The position numbers were made by a program, and so were the translations under genes. A DNA stretch of 64,000 nt, from NCBI RefSeq assembly GCF_001742185.1, contig NZ_CP015750.1, positions 2,294,001 through 2,358,000 of the forward strand, given 5' to 3'. The notes beneath the pieces are model-generated. The model made no database searches. It was not told where the DNA came from and saw nothing but the letters and a program-made list of their open reading frames with translations. Shown here piece after piece: positions 37,343 to 47,583 of this stretch; position 1 is the first letter of the stretch; every line of letters starts with the position of its first letter. The DNA is from Pectobacterium wasabiae CFBP 3304 (GTDB lineage Bacteria; Pseudomonadota; Gammaproteobacteria; Enterobacterales; Enterobacteriaceae).

Positions 37343-38205
37343 CGGGCCTCTCCTTTTGCCAAAATAGCCTGTAAACGGCGACCGAGCACGGTAATGGAAA
37401 TCACCGACAGCGCGACGACGCTGGCGGGCAGCAAGCTGACCCACGGTGCGATATCAAGGAAATTACGTCCGTCGGCAAGTAGCGCGCCCCATTCTGCGGT
37501 AGGAGGGACGACGCCCAGCCCCAGAAAGCTTAGCGCCGAGGCGGACAGTACGGCATGACCGACGCCAATGGTGGCGACAATCAACAGCGGGCGCAGCGTA
37601 TTGGGGATGATATGGCGGAAGACGATATATAACGGGTGTTCGCCCAGCGCAATCGCATGTTCAACATAGCCGGATAACCTGACTTGCAGTACCTGAGAAC
37701 GAATCAGGCGGGCATAGCCAGCAATGCCTGCCAAGCCGACGGCCAACATGGTGTTTTCCGGCCCGCGCCCCAGTACGGCGATCACCAAGAGCGCCAGCAG
37801 CAGATCGGGAAATGCCAGCATGATGTCCAGCAGGCGCACCAAAACCTGACGAATACGCCGCGGGGCGAGTACCGACAGCGTACCAAACAGTACGCCGCCG
37901 ACGCAGGCGATGAGCATCGCCCCGACGCCAATACCTAGCGACAGCGATGTGCCGTGAACGATGCGGGCAAAAATGTCGCGTCCCAACTGATCGGTGCCGA
38001 ACCAATAGGTGGCATTCGGTGACTGAAATACCGCGCCCATATCCATTTCATCTGCGGTGCGACTGGTAAACAGTGACGGAAAAAAGACCGCCAGCGCCAG
38101 CAGGAAAACAATAGCGGCGGGCAGCAGCGTCGCTGTGGACAGCCATGGGCTGCGGTAATGTTTTCTTGATGGTGTCTGCGTGTAGGGCATCGGTTCACTA
38201 CTCAT
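37339..38205 (-). CDS. Peptide-type ABC importer permease, DppC-like
   Basis: Inner-membrane permease of 288 residues. An N-terminal helix precedes a periplasmic stretch containing FGTDQLGRDIFARI, the hallmark of DppC/OppC proteins. Five further helices and the EAA-type loop (EHAIALGEHPLYIVFRHIIP) follow. The start at MSSEPM overlaps the DppB-like stop by eight bases. A longer start at 38256 is not supported by conservation. Confidence 0.9.
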   Translation of the reverse strand: MSSEPMPYTQTPSRKHYRSPWLSTATLLPAAIVFLLALAVFFPSLFTSRTADEMDMGAVFQSPNATYWFGTDQLGRDIFARIVHGTSLSLGIGVGAMLIACVGGVLFGTLSVLAPRRIRQVLVRLLDIMLAFPDLLLALLVIAVLGRGPENTMLAVGLAGIAGYARLIRSQVLQVRLSGYVEHAIALGEHPLYIVFRHIIPNTLRPLLIVATIGVGHAVLSASALSFLGLGVVPPTAEWGALLADGRNFLDIAPWVSLLPASVVALSVISITVLGRRLQAILAKGEAR

Positions 38206-39157
38206 GGGCGCTCGCCTTCTTGCGTAAGCGGGGATCGATGATGAGGTATAGCGCATCCACCAGCAAATTTATGACGACGAACAGGAACGCGGACAGCATA
38301 ACGACACCCAGCACCAGCGGCATGTCGCGGTTTTCAATCGCGCTCAGCGTGACCTGTCCGATACCCGCGCGACCAAACACGGTTTCAGTCAGCACGGAAC
38401 CCCCGAGCACGCTTGCCAGTAACGTACCGGTCAGCGTTGAAGCGGCCAGTGACGCATGGCGTAAACCGTGGCGGAAACGCAGTCGGATTTCGCTGACACC
38501 ACGAGTACGAACGGTTAACGAGAACGGCTGGGATAACGCATCTTCCAGACCGTCGCGCAGTACTTGACTCAGAATAGCGGCAATCGGCAGGCTCAGTGTG
38601 ATCACCGGTAATACCAACGACATAAAACTGTCGTTGCCGGTGACAGGGAACCATTGCAGGCGAAAACTGAACAGGCTGAGTAGCACAATACCGATCCAGT
38701 AGACCGGCGTGCTAAGCAGCGTCAGTTCCAGCCACGATACGGCACTGCGTAACACGCCGTAGCGACCTGCGGTGAGTAAAGCACTGACGATAGCGAGGAA
38801 CAGTGCCAATACCAAACCGCCGAATGCCAGTGGCAGCGTTTGATGCATGGCATCGGCGATGACGCCACCGACAGGTTGGCGATAGAGATAGCTGACGCCA
38901 AAATCACCCTGTAGCGCCTGCCCACAGTAGCGCAGATATTGCACCCACAGCGGTTGATCCAGTCCAAACTGTTTAATGAGCACCGCGCGATAGGCTGCAT
39001 CCACCACGTTTTCGCCGCCGCTGAGAATGGCAACCGGATCGCCAGGGATCAGTTTGACGGCAATAAACGTCAATGTGGCTGCGCCCCAGAGCACAGCCAG
39101 AATGGTGAAAAGACGCTTGCCTAGCGCGAGCAGGTTAACGTTTAATCCAGACATCAT
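38198..39157 (-). CDS. Peptide-type ABC importer permease, DppB-like
   Basis: Inner-membrane permease of 319 residues with the DppB/OppB layout: first helix near 13-33 ending in IAVKLIPGDP, a periplasmic loop (GLDQPLWVQYLRYCGQALQGDFGVSY), then five helices with an EAA-type motif. It pairs with the DppC-like product to form the channel. Its start lies within the last 23 bases of the binding-protein gene. Confidence 0.9.
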   Translation of the reverse strand: MMSGLNVNLLALGKRLFTILAVLWGAATLTFIAVKLIPGDPVAILSGGENVVDAAYRAVLIKQFGLDQPLWVQYLRYCGQALQGDFGVSYLYRQPVGGVIADAMHQTLPLAFGGLVLALFLAIVSALLTAGRYGVLRSAVSWLELTLLSTPVYWIGIVLLSLFSFRLQWFPVTGNDSFMSLVLPVITLSLPIAAILSQVLRDGLEDALSQPFSLTVRTRGVSEIRLRFRHGLRHASLAASTLTGTLLASVLGGSVLTETVFGRAGIGQVTLSAIENRDMPLVLGVVMLSAFLFVVINLLVDALYLIIDPRLRKKASAHE

Positions 39158-40748
39158 AGAAGTTCGGTTTTGCGTTGGTGGCCCAGCTTACGCCCTGTAC
39201 CTGTTTGGACAAGCCGAGTTGATAAGCAGGAACGTACAGAGGAACGACATACGCCTGATCGATAACTTCGCGCTGTATTTCGCTATAGAGCTGTTTACGC
39301 TCTGCGTCGCCTGCGCCGATGGCTTTTCTCAGTTTGTCGTCCAGCACGCTGATACGGGTAAAGCCGTTGCCGTTCGGTGGCGCATAGGCCGAATCAAAGA
39401 CGGTACGCAGAATATCTGGCTCTGCACGCACGAAGAAGTTAGACGCGATGTCGTATTCGTTAGCGTTGGTACGTGTGGTGAATTCACCCGCGTCGACTGG
39501 CGTCAACTGGACGTCAAAGCCCGCCTGTTTCACCTGGAATTGCACGGCCTGGAACAGGGCGACATCCGCCGCTTCAACGTTGGTTGACGCATAGACAAAG
39601 CTGACGCTCAGGCGTTTGCCGTCTTTGGTTCGGAATCCTGCGCTGTCTTTCTGTTTCCAGCCTGCGTTATCCAGCAGGTCGTTGGCTTTTTTCACATCAA
39701 AGCCCCAGCGTGACGCGACGCTCGGATCGTAGTACAGCGTGGCCGGGCCGAGTACGTTATCGGCGGCTTTCAGCGTACCGAAGAAGGCGACTTTCACTGC
39801 TGCGTTGCTGTCTACTGCGCTCTGGAATGCTTTACGCACTGCGACGTCCTGGAAAGGACCTTTGGTGGTGTTGAGATAGAGAACGCGGTTAACGCCTGGG
39901 TTTTCATAGGTGATGACTTCCAACTTTGGATTACGCTTCACCGTTGGAAAATTGGCAGGTGGTACGGCATCAATCGCCTGAATCTGTCCGCTGCTCAGTG
40001 CGCCAAGACGAACCGACGCTTCCGGCAGATATTTGAATACCAGACCATCCAGATAAGCAGGGCCGGTATGTTTTGCATAGCCCGGTCCCCAATTGTAATC
40101 AGGGCGTTTCGTCAGTTTGCTGCCGCTGCCTTTTACAAAGGAGTCGAGAATAAATGGCCCTGAACCCACCACGGTATTGCTGGTGTTCGGCGTTTTCTTC
40201 AGGTAAGTCGGTGACTGAATACCCAGATACGGTAGACTCAGTCCTTGTAACAGCGCCGCAAACGGTGAACTGTAGTGAAGCACAACCGTATAGTCATCTG
40301 GCGTTGAGATTTTGTCGATCGGACCTAACAGCGATTTGGCGTAGCTGGAGGTGGTTTTTGGATCGAGAATACGCTCGATGTTGTATTTCACCGCTTCTGC
40401 ATCCAGCTTGGTGCCGTCGCTGAACGTGACATCTTTGCGCAGATGGAAGGTGTATTCGGTATTGTTATCGTTGATCTTCCAGCTTTCCGCCAGCCAAGGC
40501 GTAAAGCGGTTGTCCTCAGCCTGCCCAACCAGTGAATCAACCACGTTGCGGGAAATCAGCGCGGCCACGCCGTAGGCGGTAATGTGTGGGTCGATAACAG
40601 GAGTATCGCTGCCCAGACCGACATTCAGAATACCGCCGGATACCGGTTTTTCAGTACTTTGTGCCGCGTAAGCGCCGGGGTTGAGTGCGAAGAGTAATGA
40701 GAGTAATCCTGCGGCAAGAGTCGTAACCTGCGGGTGATTTTTTTCCAT
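39135..40748 (-). CDS. Periplasmic binding protein, SBP family 5
   Basis: Extracellular solute-binding protein of 537 residues. A signal peptide spans residues 1-29 (cleavage after AYAA). The mature protein has the family-5 features SDTPVIDPHITAYGVAALIS, LAESWKINDNNTEYTFHLRK and DVTFSDGTKLDAEAVKYNIE. It delivers the ligand to the DppBC-like permease. It is first gene of the operon, beside the rhamnose genes, but no feature ties it to sugar uptake; peptides are the default for this family. Confidence 0.88.
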   Translation of the reverse strand: MEKNHPQVTTLAAGLLSLLFALNPGAYAAQSTEKPVSGGILNVGLGSDTPVIDPHITAYGVAALISRNVVDSLVGQAEDNRFTPWLAESWKINDNNTEYTFHLRKDVTFSDGTKLDAEAVKYNIERILDPKTTSSYAKSLLGPIDKISTPDDYTVVLHYSSPFAALLQGLSLPYLGIQSPTYLKKTPNTSNTVVGSGPFILDSFVKGSGSKLTKRPDYNWGPGYAKHTGPAYLDGLVFKYLPEASVRLGALSSGQIQAIDAVPPANFPTVKRNPKLEVITYENPGVNRVLYLNTTKGPFQDVAVRKAFQSAVDSNAAVKVAFFGTLKAADNVLGPATLYYDPSVASRWGFDVKKANDLLDNAGWKQKDSAGFRTKDGKRLSVSFVYASTNVEAADVALFQAVQFQVKQAGFDVQLTPVDAGEFTTRTNANEYDIASNFFVRAEPDILRTVFDSAYAPPNGNGFTRISVLDDKLRKAIGAGDAERKQLYSEIQREVIDQAYVVPLYVPAYQLGLSKQVQGVSWATNAKPNFYDVWIKR

Positions 40749-41295
40749 TCCCAGTGTCCTTTACCAATGTCATGAGGCCATACACGGCGGTCTTTTCGCT
40801 ACTCTAGAGGGCCGTCTTATGCATGTAAAAGAATAAAAATGGATTTTCAATTCCATAAAAATATATATGAGGGAAGGGCCTGGTAGAAATGCTTTTGCTT
40901 CGCTGATGTGGTTTGGCTAGCTACGTGGAGGGGCGTTCTTTGTCACTAAGTTGTGTGTGATGAAAAGGTGAGAGTGTGAGTTACTGAACTGTTATTATTT
41001 CACAAATAAATAACTAGGCTATTTATTATTTACGCGTTATTGATGAGTTATTATTCGTTTCTCTCTCTGTAAATATACATTTCGTCTACGTTATTGAATC
41101 TGGGTTTTCAATTATTGAATAAAAGTTTCACAAAAACTCAACGCTTAATTTATTTTTGTTATTTTATAAAATTTAAAATCGCATTCCTAATAACAAAATA
41201 ACCTAGAGAGATTGTTAAATATATCAATTAACCTCTTTATCAGTACATGATACTTATGTAAGACTATAACCTTTAATGGTTAGATTGGTAAAAAA
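40749..41295. other. Divergent AT-rich intergenic region
   Basis: 547 bases between the binding-protein gene and yagU. It should contain both promoters. Long AT-rich runs and no recognised operator, RNA or short gene. Confidence 0.5.
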
Positions 41296-41910
41296 ATGAA
41301 CTTTTTTGAACAAACCCCTCCGTCCCGCAGACGTTATGGGTTAGCTGCTTTTATTGGTTTGATTGCGGGTATTGTTTCTTCTTTTGTAAAGTGGGGCGCA
41401 GAAAATCCGCTTCCTCCGCGTAGCCCTACGGATATATTTAGTGGTGCTTGCGTACCTGAATCACTGATTAGAGCCGCCGAGCAAATTGATTGCTCTCGTA
41501 ATTTTCTCAACCCTCCCTACATTTTTTTACGCGATTGGCTTGGGGTCGTTGATCCTAATGCGGCCGTTTATACCTTCGCCGGCCACGTATTCAATTGGGT
41601 TGGCGTGACACATATTATTTTCTCTATTGTTTTCGCTTTAGGTTACTGCGTTGTCGCCGAAGTATTTCCTAAAATAAAATTATGGCAAGGTTTGCTGGCT
41701 GGTGCGCTGGCTCAACTATTTGTCCATATGATTTCATTCCCATTGATGGGGCTGACGCCTTCTCTATTTGTTCTCCCTTGGTATGAACATGTATCAGAAA
41801 TCGTGGGTCATCTCATTTGGTTCTGGTCTATTGAGATTATTCGTCGTGATTTGCGTAATCGTATGACTCACGAACCTGACCCAGAGATTCCGTTGGGTGC
41901 TTCACGATAA
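41296..41910 (+). CDS. yagU: Inner-membrane protein YagU (DUF1440)
   Basis: Membrane protein of 204 residues, very close to E. coli YagU, which is associated with acid resistance. Four hydrophobic segments alternate with conserved loops such as [38 protein letters not shown] and [19 protein letters not shown]. The biochemical role is unknown. It is monocistronic and followed by an intrinsic terminator. Confidence 0.94.
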   Translation: MNFFEQTPPSRRRYGLAAFIGLIAGIVSSFVKWGAENPLPPRSPTDIFSGACVPESLIRAAEQIDCSRNFLNPPYIFLRDWLGVVDPNAAVYTFAGHVFNWVGVTHIIFSIVFALGYCVVAEVFPKIKLWQGLLAGALAQLFVHMISFPLMGLTPSLFVLPWYEHVSEIVGHLIWFWSIEIIRRDLRNRMTHEPDPEIPLGASR

Positions 41911-42010
41911 ATCGTGATTTTATTTTAGAGATATATAATTATTGTGATGCTTATTATTTCCCGCTTCATAGTAAAAATAATCTTGCAGTAAAAATTGAAA
42001 GCTATTCCAG

Positions 42011-42041
42011 AACGCCTTGAAACTTTCTCAGGGCGTTTTTA
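42011..42041 (+). terminator. Terminator after yagU
   Basis: AACGCC stem paired with GGCGTT and followed by TTTT, 100 bases beyond the yagU stop. Confidence 0.6.
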
Positions 42042-42205
42042 CTTTCTTGGTTATAAAGCGCGCGAACCATTGCCACTTACACTGTACATCATAGAAAAGA
42101 CGATCGAACGAGCATAAAGTATTACGTCAGTTTGTGTTTTTTATGCATTCCGAAATTGAGAAACACAGTATTTTAATTGAGTGGTCAATCTGTGCCTGTG
42201 TGACC

Positions 42206-42670
42206 TTAGCTATCCAGCCACCAATATAGAAGCGTCTCGTCTTCATCGTCGTCAATGTTCTTATAAATATTCGAAAAGTACCATTCGATACCCGCTTTTT
42301 CGCGAAAAGCGTCGAAAATATCGGCAATCTTATCCATCCCACTCCTTGCAGGAACGGCCAATGTCAAATTTCCCTCAAATATGCCGTCTAAGGTTCCATT
42401 CAGTTGGCTTAGCACCTCATTCTCTAAACAGGTGATATCTTCAGGGGGAAGTTCATCGGCATAAATATGAATGCAAAAATTGCCGCCTCTTTTTAGCACT
42501 TCTGGGTGTGCGTGCTTGTCTTTAATGCGGAAGATATCTCCGCGTGCCAAATTTAGTGCCAGGCCTGGAGAAGACAGCAGTTCGTAAGTATCTTTCTCGA
42601 TTTCTCGGACGGGGAGTTGTTCAAACACCGGACCATCATCGTTATTTGCTACATAGATATGAACTAACAT
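42206..42670 (-). CDS. DUF4265 protein, probable orphan immunity-type gene
   Basis: Soluble acidic protein of 154 residues resembling DUF4265 (LARGDIFRIKD, GGNFCIHIYA). It ends in DDDEDETLLYWWLDS. Members of this family frequently occur beside polymorphic-toxin or immunity genes. It is followed (upstream on the same strand) by an Imm10-like gene and a repeat-protein fragment. No toxin gene lies in the window, so protection against a neighbour's toxin is an inference. Confidence 0.6.
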   Translation of the reverse strand: MLVHIYVANNDDGPVFEQLPVREIEKDTYELLSSPGLALNLARGDIFRIKDKHAHPEVLKRGGNFCIHIYADELPPEDITCLENEVLSQLNGTLDGIFEGNLTLAVPARSGMDKIADIFDAFREKAGIEWYFSNIYKNIDDDEDETLLYWWLDS

Positions 42671-42784
42671 AGGCGGGTATTACCAATATTTGAGTCAGTA
42701 ACGTAAAATGATGTCCCGATGGTAGCCTAAAAATATACTTTCGTATCTTGTTTTCCATTTGGCTGTTTTTTGTACGGCGAATCG

Positions 42785-43174
42785 CTACAATGATCGAGAG
42801 ACGTTTGTTGGTGTCTCGGTAAATATCTGCCGAAGTGAGGCGTCAATTTCGTCAATAGTTCCCAACTCAGGCGTGAGTCCTATCTCAATCGTTTTTATCG
42901 TTTTGCACCAGTTTGTGGTGTTTGAGCATGTAAAAATGATTTTGTTTGTCGCGACCAAAACATCATCGATCCCGCCATACCCAGCCATGCCCGGATTGCC
43001 GATCTCAACATAATAAGTATCTTGGCCCAGTTCTTCATCTTGTTCGTCAGGTTCTTCTGCCCGTTGCAAAATCAGAAAATGCTGCGGGTTATCTTCATTG
43101 TCGGCAAATCCAACCGTCAAAACAGCCTCGTCAGTCGACGAATCATAGTAGGCTGCCGAAAATTTAACGCTCAT
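42785..43174 (-). CDS. Imm10-like immunity protein
   Basis: Soluble acidic protein of 129 residues. The segment LTVGFADNEDNPQHFLILQR, then DEELGQDTYYVEI and GYGGIDDVL, is the pattern I associate with Imm10 proteins, which neutralise toxins delivered by contact-dependent systems. AGGAGA precedes the start. It is an orphan: no CdiA, Rhs or other toxin gene is nearby. Confidence 0.65.
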   Translation of the reverse strand: MSVKFSAAYYDSSTDEAVLTVGFADNEDNPQHFLILQRAEEPDEQDEELGQDTYYVEIGNPGMAGYGGIDDVLVATNKIIFTCSNTTNWCKTIKTIEIGLTPELGTIDEIDASLRQIFTETPTNVSRSL

Positions 43175-43211
43175 GACTTTCTCCTGTGTCTTACCCGTGA
43201 AAATTTACAAT

Positions 43212-43427
43212 TTATCTGTCGTAAACGTTATATCTGTCAATCCTGACTACTCCTTCACCGGTATCCACCCGTAATCTCTCAAGAATTTCAACGGGCGCTT
43301 TCCTGTTAGCTGCAATTGCCACTCGCACTGTGCGACTTGTATCGCGAGAAAGGCGATCGAACAAGGCGTGTGACAGCTTTCTTTTACTCGCGACACACGC
43401 TCTCGTCATTTCATCAAACTCACACAT
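43212..43427 (-). CDS. Short leucine-rich-variant/HEAT-like repeat protein, possibly a remnant
   Basis: 71 residues containing one to two LRV-type repeats (TVRVAIAANRKAPVEILERL). No ribosome-binding site is seen, and the first ATG lies just after a GCGTTCG/CGAACGC inverted repeat (43429-43459). It may be the tail of a larger repeat protein lost by deletion, or a small third member of the immunity-like cluster. Confidence 0.4.
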   Translation of the reverse strand: MCEFDEMTRACVASKRKLSHALFDRLSRDTSRTVRVAIAANRKAPVEILERLRVDTGEGVVRIDRYNVYDR

Positions 43428-43472
43428 CGCGTTCGATGATTGCCCGGGGCACCGAACGCGATGATGAAACGC

Positions 43473-44507
43473 TTACACGGCCATGCCTAATCCCACAATA
43501 TTCGCCGCCAGAATAATCACCACGCAGCCCAGAACCAGCATGCGCACGGGCTTCTGCCCCACGGCTTTCCACTCTTTAAATAGCAAGCCGACGATACCAC
43601 CGCACAGCACGTAGAAGCTCATGTGTAGCATCCAACTGATATAGGTGTAGTCTGCCGGGATGTTGGCGTGCCCCCAGGCATAGAAGAAAAACTGCAAATA
43701 CCACATGACGCCACCCAGAATGGCGAAGAGCGCATTGGCGATCAGCAACGGTTTAGCCTGCGCCAGATCGGCTTTCAATGAGATTCCCTTGCACGTAGCC
43801 AAACGGATGAAACAGAAACCCAGATTGACGATGGCACCGCCCCCCATAATTACCACATAGCTGGGGAGGGCGACATACAGTGCGTTGATCCCCAGCGCCT
43901 GTGCCGCGGTATGCATCGGCTTGGCGGCATCCATCGCAAAGGACATGCCAGCGGAGAAGATCCCGCACAGGACAGCCAGAATCAGCCCTTTTTTCAGGTT
44001 GAATTCTTCGGCGCGAATACCAAGTGCACGTTCTTTCAACAAGCCCGCGTAGCTGACAATTGCGACGCCGATGACCGCAACCAGCACGCCCAGTAGCGTC
44101 ATTTGGCCACCTGCTGAGCCAAACAGAACCGAGAATTTACCTTGCAGGACGGGCGTCATCAGCGTGCCGATAATCAGTGTCACGCCAATAGCGATACCGA
44201 TGCCCATCGACATGCCAAGATAGCGCATCGTCAGCCCGTAGTTGATATTGCCGATCCCCCACATGGCACCGAAGAGGAAGATCGGTAACAGGGTGGCGAT
44301 ATCGAACGAACCGTAATAACGCCAAAAATCAGGCAGTAGCCACCAACTGATGCTCCAGGGCAGGATAATCCACGAGAAAAATCCGCCGAGTGACCACATG
44401 GTTTCCCACGACCAATTTTTGACCTGCTTAAACGGTGCATAGAAGCAGGCCGCACTGGCCGCGCCGATGAAGTGCCAGAAAATACCAAGAAGGATAGGAT
44501 TGCTCAT
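43473..44507 (-). CDS. rhaT: L-rhamnose/H+ symporter
   Basis: Inner-membrane transporter of 344 residues with about ten helices, from the drug/metabolite transporter superfamily. It brings L-rhamnose in with protons. It matches E. coli RhaT from [20 protein letters not shown] to the end. The ATG at 44507 is preceded by AAGGGG; longer starts would precede the conserved N-terminus. It is separated from rhaSR by about 8.4 kb here, so it must rely on its own RhaS-responsive promoter. Confidence 0.95.
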   Translation of the reverse strand: MSNPILLGIFWHFIGAASAACFYAPFKQVKNWSWETMWSLGGFFSWIILPWSISWWLLPDFWRYYGSFDIATLLPIFLFGAMWGIGNINYGLTMRYLGMSMGIGIAIGVTLIIGTLMTPVLQGKFSVLFGSAGGQMTLLGVLVAVIGVAIVSYAGLLKERALGIRAEEFNLKKGLILAVLCGIFSAGMSFAMDAAKPMHTAAQALGINALYVALPSYVVIMGGGAIVNLGFCFIRLATCKGISLKADLAQAKPLLIANALFAILGGVMWYLQFFFYAWGHANIPADYTYISWMLHMSFYVLCGGIVGLLFKEWKAVGQKPVRMLVLGCVVIILAANIVGLGMAV

Positions 44508-44834
44508 GCGTAACCCCTTGTTTTTACTTTGTGATGAGCCTGTAGTCGGCTCTGTATGTAGAGTACGGTGTATGATTGTTGCCAGATTGATTGGCGCTAA
44601 ACAGTGTAAAAAGGTGAAAAAATGCGCACCTTCAGATGCGTGCCAACAGGGGGAAAAGAGCGGCATCGGTTTGAAGGTGGATGTAGGCAGGATCACAAAA
44701 CGCGGAATTCATCTCTGAAGGCGCGATAGGGCAGACCATTCCGCAAATGGCGTATTCTGCTCAAGAATTGATTACCACCGCGGCAGAATTTTTCGCTATT
44801 ATTTCCCTCTTTTTTCACCTGCATATAGTGAGTT
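44508..44834. other. Divergent rhaT-yqhA intergenic region
   Basis: 327 bases with the promoters of both genes. RhaS/CRP control of rhaT is expected, but no site could be assigned with confidence. Confidence 0.45.
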
Positions 44835-45341
44835 ATGGAACGTTTTATTGAGAATCTGATGTACTCATCGCGCTGGCTACTTGCCCCTGTTTATCTCGGG
44901 CTGTCGTTGGGGCTGCTGGCGTTGGCGATCAAGTTTTTTCAGGAGGTGATCCACGTCCTGCCCAATATCTTAGATATTGCGGAAGCGGATCTGGTATTGG
45001 TTCTGCTATCGCTGATCGACATGACGCTGGTCGGCGGGTTGCTGGTGATGGTGATGTTGTCCGGTTACGAAAATTTTGTGTCGGCATTGGATATCACTGA
45101 AGGCCGAGAAAAGCTGAGCTGGCTGGGTAAAATGGACTCTGGCTCGCTGAAAAACAAAGTGGCTGCCTCGATTGTCGCTATCTCGTCTATCCATCTGCTG
45201 CGCGTGTTTATGGATGCGCGTAATATCCCAGACAACAAGCTGATGTGGTATGTGATTATCCATTTGACGTTTGTGCTTTCTGCGCTTGTCATGGGGTATC
45301 TGGATCGTATGTCGCGTTACGAAAAAAGCAAAACAGCATAA
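44835..45341 (+). CDS. yqhA: UPF0114 inner-membrane protein YqhA
   Basis: Membrane protein of 168 residues with four hydrophobic segments, starting [20 protein letters not shown], and containing [20 protein letters not shown] and [20 protein letters not shown]. These match E. coli YqhA (UPF0114). The function is unknown. It stands alone on the plus strand. Confidence 0.92.
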   Translation: MERFIENLMYSSRWLLAPVYLGLSLGLLALAIKFFQEVIHVLPNILDIAEADLVLVLLSLIDMTLVGGLLVMVMLSGYENFVSALDITEGREKLSWLGKMDSGSLKNKVAASIVAISSIHLLRVFMDARNIPDNKLMWYVIIHLTFVLSALVMGYLDRMSRYEKSKTA

Positions 45342-45435
45342 TCAACGCCGCACGGTTTGCGTAGCCAGAAGAAAGAACAGATCCTATTGTTAACGAAGTG
45401 ATTTTATCAACGCGCTTTGTCTAATGGAGGATATT

Positions 45436-46473
45436 ATGCCGCAAACCGATCGTATTAACCGCCGTGTGGTTCTGGCCCAACGCCCGCACGGCGCACCGAC
45501 ACAAGATAATTTTCGTCTGGAACAGCAGGCTGTCCCGTTAGTAGAAACAGGGCAGGTGTTGTTGCGTACCGTATTTCTTTCCCTCGATCCTTACATGCGT
45601 GGCCGTATGAGCGACGCGCCCTCTTATGCTAAACCCGTCGAGCTGAATGACGTGATGGTCGGTGGCACCATCAGTCGTGTGGCTGAATCAACGCATCCAG
45701 ATTATCAGGTTGGTGACTGGGTATTGTCCTACAGCGGTTGGCAGGATTATGTGCTTTCCGATGGTAAAGGATTAACCAATCTGGGGCAGTCGCCCACCAA
45801 TCCTTCTTATGCGCTGGGTGTTCTCGGTATGCCGGGCTTTACGGCGTATATGGGGCTGACGGATATCGGCCAGCCGAAAGCGGGCGAAACGCTGGTGGTT
45901 GCCGCTGCGACCGGGCCGGTAGGCGCGACGGTCGGCCAGGTCGGGAAACTGAAAGGCTGCCGGGTCGTTGGCGTAGCGGGTGGGGAGGAGAAGTGTCGCT
46001 ACGTGGTTGAGGTGCTAGGGTTTGATGTGTGTCTCGACCACCGAGCGGATGATTTTGCCGAACAACTGAAACAGGCTTGCCCACAGGGCATCGATATCTA
46101 TTTTGAAAACGTCGGCGGGAAAGTTTTTGACGCGGTGCTGCCGCTGCTGAACGCCTCGGCGCGTATTCCGGTGTGCGGATTAGTCTCTGGCTACAATGCG
46201 ACAGGGCTGCCTGATGGACCTGACCGCTTATCACTGCTGGCAGGGACTATCCTGAAAAAACGCATTCGCATGCAGGGCTTCATTATCTTTGATGATTATG
46301 GCCATCGCTTTGACGAATTCTGGAAAGCGGTGTCGCCGTGGGTTGCGCAAGGCAAGATCAAGTATCGGGAAGAAATTGTCGACGGTCTGGAAAACGCCCC
46401 AGAGGCCTTTATCGGCCTGCTACACGGTCGCAACTTTGGCAAATTAGTGGTCAGAGTCGGGCCGGATGCATAG
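45436..46473 (+). CDS. curA: NADPH-dependent oxidoreductase, CurA/leukotriene B4 dehydrogenase family
   Basis: Zinc-free medium-chain reductase of 345 residues resembling E. coli CurA (YncB), which reduces conjugated enones such as curcumin. The start MPQTDRINRRVVLAQRP follows GGAGG. LSLDPYMRGRM, the nucleotide-binding AAATGPVGATVGQVGKLKG and the C-terminal GRNFGKLVVRVG are family signatures. The natural substrate is unknown. An AraC-family regulator gene follows on the same strand after 87 bases. Confidence 0.85.
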   Translation: MPQTDRINRRVVLAQRPHGAPTQDNFRLEQQAVPLVETGQVLLRTVFLSLDPYMRGRMSDAPSYAKPVELNDVMVGGTISRVAESTHPDYQVGDWVLSYSGWQDYVLSDGKGLTNLGQSPTNPSYALGVLGMPGFTAYMGLTDIGQPKAGETLVVAAATGPVGATVGQVGKLKGCRVVGVAGGEEKCRYVVEVLGFDVCLDHRADDFAEQLKQACPQGIDIYFENVGGKVFDAVLPLLNASARIPVCGLVSGYNATGLPDGPDRLSLLAGTILKKRIRMQGFIIFDDYGHRFDEFWKAVSPWVAQGKIKYREEIVDGLENAPEAFIGLLHGRNFGKLVVRVGPDA

Positions 46474-46560
46474 CAACAAATGCGCACTGGCGTTGACGGA
46501 AAACGAGTTGGCGTAAAAATTGCCTGATCCCCTGCGTCATTGTTGCGGGGGAGAAGGTCA

Positions 46561-47385
46561 ATGCATCCTGATTCTGCGTCATTTCGCGTGCGGCCATTGC
46601 AGCCGTGGTTTGTCATCAACGCGGCGGAAGATTACCTGAAGAAAAACGTCAGCCAGTCGCCGATTGCCCATTTTTACAGTTTTACGGTCGATCGCGCCGA
46701 ATCGATGACGCTGGCTGTGCCGGATGGCAGCGTCGATCTGTTGTTGCACTGCTGTCCTGATGCACCAAGTGGGCGCGTTTGCGGCAGTACCGCATCGGCG
46801 CAGATTACCCGCCTGATGCCGGGAGAGCGCTATTTTGGCGTGCGCTTTATGCCGGGGATTATGCCCGCGTTTCTCGACCTGTCGCCGGGGGAGCTGGCGG
46901 GGCAGGAGATCCCTTTTGATGAGGTTGCACCTGATACCCCGCGCTTGCTGAGACGGCTGGTGAACAGCCATGATTTTAACGAACAGGTCAGCTTGTTTCT
47001 GCACTACTTTTCCTACTGGACGAACCGCTCGGCACCGCCGCTATTGCTGCAAATCATCGATCTGATTATGGCCCACGACGGTAAAATCAGAGTCGATGAA
47101 CTGGAGCGAAAAACGCTCTATTCTGCTCGTTATATTCACCGTTTATTTCATGATAACTGCGGTATGTCGCCCAAAACGTTCTGCCGCACGATTCGTTTTC
47201 AGCGGGCGCTTGCGTTGCTCAATCAGGGCAATATCGACAACCTAACCACGCTGGCTCAGCGCCTTGAATACGCCGATCAATCGCATTTCTTCCGTGAATT
47301 CAAAGCATTTACCTCCTGTTCGCCGCAGCACTATCTGGCACGGTTACAGGCTGTGCGCTATCAGTATCGTATCCGCCAGTGCTGA
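46561..47385 (+). CDS. AraC-family transcriptional regulator
   Basis: Regulator of 274 residues. The N-terminal half (about 1-150) is a ligand-binding domain of the DUF6597/PA2818-like type seen with AraC proteins. The C-terminal domain has two helix-turn-helices (YSARYIHRLFHDNCGMSPKT and EYADQSHFFREFKAFT). Start ATG follows GGGGAGAAGG. It probably controls the downstream aminotransferase operon or curA; which one is inference from position. Confidence 0.8.
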   Translation: MHPDSASFRVRPLQPWFVINAAEDYLKKNVSQSPIAHFYSFTVDRAESMTLAVPDGSVDLLLHCCPDAPSGRVCGSTASAQITRLMPGERYFGVRFMPGIMPAFLDLSPGELAGQEIPFDEVAPDTPRLLRRLVNSHDFNEQVSLFLHYFSYWTNRSAPPLLLQIIDLIMAHDGKIRVDELERKTLYSARYIHRLFHDNCGMSPKTFCRTIRFQRALALLNQGNIDNLTTLAQRLEYADQSHFFREFKAFTSCSPQHYLARLQAVRYQYRIRQC

Positions 47386-47583
47386 ATCCGCTGTGATGAC
47401 GCCAGCGCGAAGATACCTCCTATCCTATGCCGCTTTTTTTGGGGCAATCTGCACCAAAAAGAGGCTATTACTGCACCGTAGCATGTGCCGATTTATTCTA
47501 TTTTCCCCGCCTTACCCCTTGCTATAAACGTTTCACACCGTGCGCTATCGCACATTTCTCTTGTGAACGTTGTGAGGTTTTTT

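Noticed and set aside
43429..43459. Intrinsic terminator of rhaT
   Set aside because: GCGTTCG/CGAACGC inverted repeat is present, but the loop is 17 bases and no T run follows, so it was not called as a terminator.
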